A model generated the notes under the pieces. The model worked only from the letters and a program-made list of their open reading frames with translations, was not told the DNA's origin and made no database searches. The position numbers and the translations under genes are program-made. From assembly GCA_027031325.1 (NCBI GenBank), contig JALVRI010000155.1, forward strand, positions 1 to 6,362: a stretch of 6,362 bases of DNA. The letters are read 5' to 3'. Positions 5,600 through 6,362 of the stretch are shown here, one piece after another; within the stretch, counting starts at the first letter, position 1, and each line of letters opens with the position of its first letter. This DNA is from Desulfobacteraceae bacterium (GTDB taxonomy: Bacteria > Desulfobacterota > Desulfobacteria > Desulfobacterales > Desulfosarcinaceae).

Positions 5600-6331
5600 T
5601 TATTTGTTTTCAAGGCCCTGCCACTTCAATTGGGCCAATTTCCAGTTCTGGGGGGTGCCTATATCTATCAGCAATTCCTCTATTTCGTAGGCAAACATCC
5701 TGCCTGCAAGCTTCGGCAGGACGTGGTGCCCGAAGTCGAAAGGTAGCGGGACTTTCCCCGGCCGCGGAAACCACTCCCAGAGGCTGTTGCTGGCCACGTA
5801 AATACCGCCGTTGGCCAGGTTTCCGACAGGCTGTCGCGGTTTTTCAACGAAGGTGATTATCCTGCCCTCCCGGTCACAGGTGGCTATACCGCAGGCGGCC
5901 GGGTCGGGCGCCCTGAAGACCCCCATAGTCAAAACTCCTCCCATAGACCGGAAAACCCGGTGCATGTCAATCATTTTTGTCAGGTTAACACGGGTAAGGT
6001 TGTCGGCGTAGACAATGAGGAAATCTTTCTCGCCGGCCACAAAATTTCTGTTGGCCCACAAGGTTCCGGCACTGCCGAGCAATACTGGTTCGTACACCGT
6101 TTTGACCTCCGGCAGGCTGTGTCGCTTGCCGCAATTTTTCAGAAAGTCACAGACTTGGCCGGGGTGATGATGAAGGTTGATCAGTACCTGGTTTATGCCG
6201 TGGTCTGCCAGCAACTCCAGCCATATCTCCAGCAAGGGCCGTCCGCAGATAGGCATCAGGCATTTGGGGGTTACGTCGGTGTAAGGCTTCAGGCGGGTGC
6301 CCTTTCCGGCCGCCAGGATGTAGGCTTTCAT
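5600..6331 (-). CDS. hddC: Sugar-1-phosphate nucleotidyltransferase, HddC-like (NDP-heptose synthesis)
   Basis: This 243-residue enzyme is predicted to join a nucleoside triphosphate to a sugar 1-phosphate in the cytoplasm. With a GmhA-type isomerase encoded next door, the likely substrate is D-glycero-alpha-D-manno-heptose 1-phosphate with GTP. The N-terminal nucleotide-binding signature LAAGKGTRLKPYT is at residues 6-18, followed by PKCLMPICGRPLLE (22-35). GSAGT (86-90), YAD (108-110, metal-binding Asp), EKP (163-165), NGGIYV (174-179) and DIGTP (223-227) are all in the expected order for the family. Length suits a single-domain HddC (about 230-245). There is no fused kinase domain as in HldE and no left-handed beta-helix domain. 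The ATG overlaps the stop of the preceding gene, with a purine-rich GGAAAGA just upstream. The substrate is inferred: close relatives act on mannose-, glucose- or MurNAc-1-phosphate. Confidence 0.8.
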   Translation of the reverse strand: MKAYILAAGKGTRLKPYTDVTPKCLMPICGRPLLEIWLELLADHGINQVLINLHHHPGQVCDFLKNCGKRHSLPEVKTVYEPVLLGSAGTLWANRNFVAGEKDFLIVYADNLTRVNLTKMIDMHRVFRSMGGVLTMGVFRAPDPAACGIATCDREGRIITFVEKPRQPVGNLANGGIYVASNSLWEWFPRPGKVPLPFDFGHHVLPKLAGRMFAYEIEELLIDIGTPQNWKLAQLKWQGLENK

Positions 6332-6362
6332 TTTCTTTCCGCCTTGCGCACCACCTGCATGG
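6328..6362 (-). CDS. 3' end of an unidentified upstream gene (partial)
   Basis: Only the last ten complete codons and the stop are visible, reading MQVVRKAERK then TGA. The TGA shares bases with the ATG of the following nucleotidyltransferase gene (an ATGA overlap at 6328-6331), which is typical of translationally coupled genes in one operon. This overlap is the main reason for calling the frame coding. The tail is basic and too short to assign to a family. In heptose clusters the neighbour of hddC is often the GHMP-type heptose-7-phosphate kinase hddA, but nothing visible here shows that. The frame could also be chance, because it is open over only 35 bases. Confidence 0.45.
   Translation of the reverse strand, partial: MQVVRKAERK

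Noticed and set aside
4407..6362. ops/JUMPstart-type recruitment element for an RfaH-like protein
   Set aside because: I found no GGCGGTAG-like element on the minus strand in the visible glycan segment.

Overview
All recognisable genes in this window lie on the minus strand. They read right to left as one compact block of seven identifiable genes, plus the last codons of an eighth at the right edge. The large plus-strand open frames are antisense shadows. The sequence is moderately GC-rich, except for two AT-rich intergenic stretches (4926-4975 and 4242-4406). The holB-ricT-metG order, an IHF-beta-like protein with the RGLCSF and RNPKTGEKV segments, a single-knuckle MetRS with a C-terminal tRNA-binding domain, and a GmhA/HddC pair together suggest a Gram-negative bacterium, most likely a deltaproteobacterium (Desulfobacterota or a relative). 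That assignment is inference from gene order and protein style, with no database search behind it.

Right part (6362 to 4407): a surface-sugar segment. The end of an unidentified gene overlaps hddC (sugar-1-phosphate nucleotidyltransferase) by 4 bp. After 21 bp comes gmhA (SIS-domain heptose-7-phosphate isomerase), and after a 50-bp AT-rich spacer comes a specialised NusG paralogue of the UpxY/RfaH kind. The first two enzymes fit steps of nucleotide-activated heptose synthesis. The NusG paralogue is the sort of antiterminator that drives long polysaccharide operons.

Middle (4406 to 3966): a 165-bp AT-rich intergenic region carries a good sigma70-type promoter, several dyads and a strong ribosome binding site, followed by an IHF/HU-family DNA-bending protein.

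Left part (3902 to 1): a housekeeping block of holB (DNA polymerase III delta prime), ricT/yaaT (PSP1-domain protein) and metG (methionyl-tRNA synthetase, cut by the left edge). RicT and metG are 12 bp apart and probably coupled. A 222-bp gap separates holB from ricT. It holds a hairpin and a short 18-codon frame with a near-ideal ribosome binding site that overlaps the start of ricT.

Most of this is ordinary core-genome content. The points worth a second look are the short frame upstream of ricT, the cluster of CTTGA/TCAAG half-sites around the ihf promoter, the substituted metal site in GmhA, and the NusG paralogue with an apparently very short leader. I found no RNA genes, insertion sequences, CRISPR arrays or clear intrinsic terminators.
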